Assembly (NCBI GenBank): GCA_003487525.1
Contig: DNDT01000243.1
Coordinates: forward strand, 698-9,732
Origin: Flavobacteriales bacterium
Lineage (GTDB): Bacteria; Bacteroidota; Bacteroidia; Flavobacteriales_E; Vicingaceae
Direction of reading: 5' to 3'
Length of the DNA stretch: 9,035 nucleotides
Shown here: piece by piece, positions 6,489 through 9,035 of the stretch
Layout: every line of letters starts with the position of its first letter
Numbering within the stretch: position 1 is the first letter of the stretch
Translations under genes and position numbers: made by a program
The notes under the pieces: model-generated
Seen by the model: only the letters and a program-made list of their open reading frames with translations
Told to the model about the DNA's origin: nothing
The model's database searches: none

Positions 6489-7070
6489 ATGATTGCGAGA
6501 ATTGAAGGAAAAATAATTGAAAAAAATCCGGCTTACACAATTATAGATTGCAACGGCGTTGGCTATAAGGTAAATGTCAGTTTGCACACCTACTCACAAC
6601 TTCCGGATTCAGGTACGTGTGTATTGCACACCCAGCAGATTATTAGAGAGGATGCCCACCTTCTTTATGGTTTTTTCCAGAAATCGGAAAAAGAAATGTT
6701 TAATCTGTTGATTTCTGTTTCCGGTGTGGGGGCCTCTTCGGCAAACCTGATTCTTTCGGCCATGGACCCCGGTGAAATACAGGAAGCCATTGTAAACGGT
6801 GATGTCGGATCACTTAAAGGCGTAAAAGGTATTGGTAATAAAACTGCCGAACGCATCATCGTTGATCTTCGAGATAAGTTAAGCAAAGAAGAAATCACCT
6901 CTATTTCTCCGGGTTTGGGCAATAGCTTGAAAGATGAAGCGTTATCAGCATTGCTAATGCTGGGATACAATAAAGCATTGGCAGAAAAAAGCTTGTCCAA
7001 GGTTATGAAAGACAACAATGATCAGGTGTCAGTGGAACTGCTGGTTAAAGCCGTATTAAAGGGTAATTAA
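6489..7070 (+). CDS. ruvA: Holliday junction branch migration protein RuvA
   Basis: A 193-residue protein of normal RuvA length. RuvA tetramers bind four-way DNA junctions and load the RuvB motor, allowing branch migration during recombinational repair. Domain I is the N-terminal OB fold (about 1-63, MIARIEGKIIEK..., with GVGYKV at 23-28), and the acidic pin residues are E54 and D55 in IREDAHLLYGF. Domain II has two helix-hairpin-helix motifs, SVSGVGASSANLIL (76-89) and LKGVKGIGNKTAERI (109-123). After a flexible linker (about 131-147), domain III (about 148-193, DEALSALLMLGY...) should contact RuvB. The ATG is 2 bases after the maeB stop, so translation of the two is likely coupled. sprA follows within about 46 bases, and the sprA frame is open across the end of ruvA. 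Confidence 0.97.
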   Translation: MIARIEGKIIEKNPAYTIIDCNGVGYKVNVSLHTYSQLPDSGTCVLHTQQIIREDAHLLYGFFQKSEKEMFNLLISVSGVGASSANLILSAMDPGEIQEAIVNGDVGSLKGVKGIGNKTAERIIVDLRDKLSKEEITSISPGLGNSLKDEALSALLMLGYNKALAEKSLSKVMKDNNDQVSVELLVKAVLKGN

Positions 7071-7116
7071 TACCGGAAAACTTCTGAATTTGAGCGTTCA
7101 ATTAATATTCAGTTTG

Positions 7117-9035
7117 TTGCTGAGGCGAATAAAACATTGGCCTAAAAGTGCGCTTATTGTGATATTTATATGTCTGAATATCAATGCGATAGCAGACAAC
7201 TATTTTTATCAGGCTCCGGATACCACGGAAAAGGATAGCGGAAAGGTAGAATTGCCCTTTCCTTTCAAGGACAACCAGGGATCTCCAAATGGAGAATTAA
7301 ATGGAATGTACCTGAGAAACCCGTCAAATATTAAGGGAGAATTTGTCTATGATCCGATAACCGATACTTACATATATACTCAAAAGGTTGGGGACAGAAA
7401 TTACCGTAGTCCTACCCAGATGAATATGGAAGAATACCTGAACTACGACCTGAAAAAAAGTGATCGTGATTTTTTCAGGGAAAAGGCGAGGGAAGAAGAT
7501 ATGGGGAGTGGTGCCGGATTCAGGCCGAAACTCTATGTGGAAGGTAAAGCCTTTGACAGAATTTTCGGAGGAAATACCATTGACATCAGACCCCAGGGAT
7601 CGGCCGAAATATCATTCGGACTTAACACAACCCGCAGGGACAATCCGGCTATACCGGAGAACCAGCGGAGGACCACCAATTTTGATTTCGATGAAAAAAT
7701 TCAGCTGAACGTGGTTGGAAGCATCGGGGATAAATTGAAAATATCGACCAGCTACAATACCGAAGCGACGTTTGATTTTGAGAACCAGACAAAGATTGAG
7801 TATACCGGTTACGAAGACGAGATCATCCAGAAAATTGAACTTGGAAACGTTGCCCTTCCCCTTAAGGGATCATTGATACAGGGTTCACAAACCCTGTTTG
7901 GCGTGAAAACCGAATTGAAGTTCGGCCGGATGCGCGTAACAACCATTTTCAGTCAGGAAAAAGGCGAGCGAAAGGAAGTGAATGTGAAAGGGGGAGCGCA
8001 AACCACCGAATTTGAGTTTTCAGCTTCCGATTACGAAGATTATCAGCACTATTTTTTGGCTCATTATTTCAGGGATCACTACAACCAGGCATTAAGTGAC
8101 TTGCCGAATATTATTTCGAGTTTTCGGATTTCCAAGGTAGAAGTCTGGGTCACCCAGGCAGGCGGGCAAATTGAAAATGCCCGTAACATTATTGCATTCA
8201 CGGATATGGGAGAAAGCAGTCGGGACAAGGCGCGTTCCAGACCACCATTCAAGGTGTATGGCCGGAATGAAAATCCGGATAACTACGAGTCAAACAACTT
8301 GTATTCGATGCTGACCAGTCCGAATGATCCGAATCTTTCGCAGGCAGAAAAAGACCAGATACGGGCATTTTCCGGTGCCAAGGATATCCTTGAAAACCGA
8401 TTGAATCTTGCTCCTGCAACCGATTTTGAAGCATTTGAAGGTGTGCTGATAGGGTCGTCCGAATACAAACTCAACGAACGGCTCGGTTACATTTCTCTTA
8501 ACCGTAAGATGGATCCCCAGGACATACTGGGAGTTTCCTATGAATACATCCTCAATGACCGCACCTACCGGGTAGGTGAGATGAGTAACAACGTGGGACA
8601 AAACAGAGATGCCATTTACGTAAAGCTGCTCAAGTCCACCCTGACCAATACCGATATCCCGATGTGGGACCTGATGATGAAGAACGTGTATTACCTGAAT
8701 TCATTCGGTCTGTCAAGAGACGAGTTCAGGTTTGAAATTTGGTACCTCGATGCCGAAGTGGGGGTCGAACTTCCTTTCATCGCAGAAGGTCCGATCAGTG
8801 ATCAATTATTGATACATGTGACTGAGCTTGACAACCTTGATTATTACAATTCGAAGGTGGAGGACGGAGAATTTGACTACGTCGAGGGAATCACGATCAG
8901 ACCTGACAAGGGCCGGGTTTATTTTCCTGTCATTGAACCATTTGGAGCAACTCTCCGAAAAAAACTGGTGGACCCGGATTTGGGTGACAAATATGCATTC
9001 GATTCCCTGTATTCGACGATAAAAGCACTGGCCTC
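7117..9035 (+). CDS. sprA: T9SS outer-membrane translocon protein SprA, 5' part (right edge cut)
   Basis: An open frame runs to the window edge with about 639 codons visible of a protein that is normally around 2,300-2,450 residues. SprA (Sov in Porphyromonas) is the giant outer-membrane beta-barrel through which T9SS cargo and gliding adhesins leave the cell. The match rests on the conserved N-terminal region: FFREKAREED (119-128), FRPKLYVEGKAFDRIFGGN (135-153), IDIRPQGSAEISFG (155-168), LKISTSYNTEATFDFENQ, IIQKIELGNVALPL and LIQGSQTLFGVKTELKFG. No in-frame ATG exists upstream of 7306, and starting there would lose the signal peptide. The TTG at 7117 gives MLRRIKHWPKSALIVIFI, a good signal peptide with cleavage near NAIA-D (26/27); TTG at 7114 and 7090 are alternatives. 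Gene order ruvA-sprA is, from memory, common in Flavobacteriia, which supports the call. The start codon is the least certain part. Confidence 0.93.
   Translation, partial: MLRRIKHWPKSALIVIFICLNINAIADNYFYQAPDTTEKDSGKVELPFPFKDNQGSPNGELNGMYLRNPSNIKGEFVYDPITDTYIYTQKVGDRNYRSPTQMNMEEYLNYDLKKSDRDFFREKAREEDMGSGAGFRPKLYVEGKAFDRIFGGNTIDIRPQGSAEISFGLNTTRRDNPAIPENQRRTTNFDFDEKIQLNVVGSIGDKLKISTSYNTEATFDFENQTKIEYTGYEDEIIQKIELGNVALPLKGSLIQGSQTLFGVKTELKFGRMRVTTIFSQEKGERKEVNVKGGAQTTEFEFSASDYEDYQHYFLAHYFRDHYNQALSDLPNIISSFRISKVEVWVTQAGGQIENARNIIAFTDMGESSRDKARSRPPFKVYGRNENPDNYESNNLYSMLTSPNDPNLSQAEKDQIRAFSGAKDILENRLNLAPATDFEAFEGVLIGSSEYKLNERLGYISLNRKMDPQDILGVSYEYILNDRTYRVGEMSNNVGQNRDAIYVKLLKSTLTNTDIPMWDLMMKNVYYLNSFGLSRDEFRFEIWYLDAEVGVELPFIAEGPISDQLLIHVTELDNLDYYNSKVEDGEFDYVEGITIRPDKGRVYFPVIEPFGATLRKKLVDPDLGDKYAFDSLYSTIKALA

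Noticed and set aside
6665..7018. A 117-codon minus-strand open frame
   Set aside because: Antisense shadow of ruvA; its product shows no motif.
7071..7116. A disrupted or pseudogenised sprA start
   Set aside because: The absence of an ATG first suggested a broken gene, but the frame is open, codes for a good signal peptide from a TTG and matches SprA throughout.
7460..8601. Several short open frames on both strands (7460-7708 plus; 8249-8434, 8283-8474 and 8290-8601 minus)
   Set aside because: All lie within the uninterrupted sprA frame, which I translated codon by codon to the window edge without a stop.

Overview
The window reads as an ordinary chromosomal segment of a Bacteroidota bacterium, most likely of the Flavobacteriia/Sphingobacteriia type. 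Four things point there: two secreted proteins end in type IX secretion (T9SS) type A sorting domains; the T9SS outer-membrane translocon gene sprA is present; intergenic regions carry TAnnTTTG-type -7 boxes with no clear Shine-Dalgarno sequences; and Omp28-family and DUF6029-like envelope proteins occur. No tRNA, rRNA, CRISPR array, insertion sequence or phage gene was seen. The region is gene-dense, and its longest gap is 174 bases.

Layout. Bases 1-1230 (minus strand) hold a two-gene unit: a TlpA-like periplasmic thioredoxin, then 7 bases downstream a DUF6029-like envelope protein that runs off the left edge. A divergent promoter region (1231-1404) separates this unit from two plus-strand genes for T9SS-exported proteins, a 243-residue protein with an unassigned N-terminal domain and an Omp28-related protein. 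A bidirectional hairpin terminator (3405-3435) closes this block against a convergent Sir2-family NAD-dependent deacylase gene. Divergent from the sirtuin, a plus-strand block runs to the right edge: maeB (malic enzyme with a phosphotransacetylase-like C-terminal domain), ruvA 2 bases later, and the first ~639 codons of sprA, cut by the window edge.

How the genes may work together. The left half is about the cell envelope. SprA, in the right half, is the outer-membrane channel through which CTD-bearing proteins such as the two cargo proteins are exported. Both cargo proteins have exactly two cysteines, closely spaced, and sit next to a periplasmic CxxC thioredoxin, so a redox link is conceivable but unproven. 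maeB and ruvA are housekeeping genes (malate to pyruvate; Holliday junction processing) that are probably co-transcribed with sprA.

I did not find a clearly new biological system. The observations most worth checking are the cysteine-pair cluster around the thioredoxin, a perfect 12-bp inverted repeat shared by the two divergent promoters, the zinc-cysteine-less sirtuin, the non-ATG start of sprA, and the unassigned domain of the 243-residue cargo protein.
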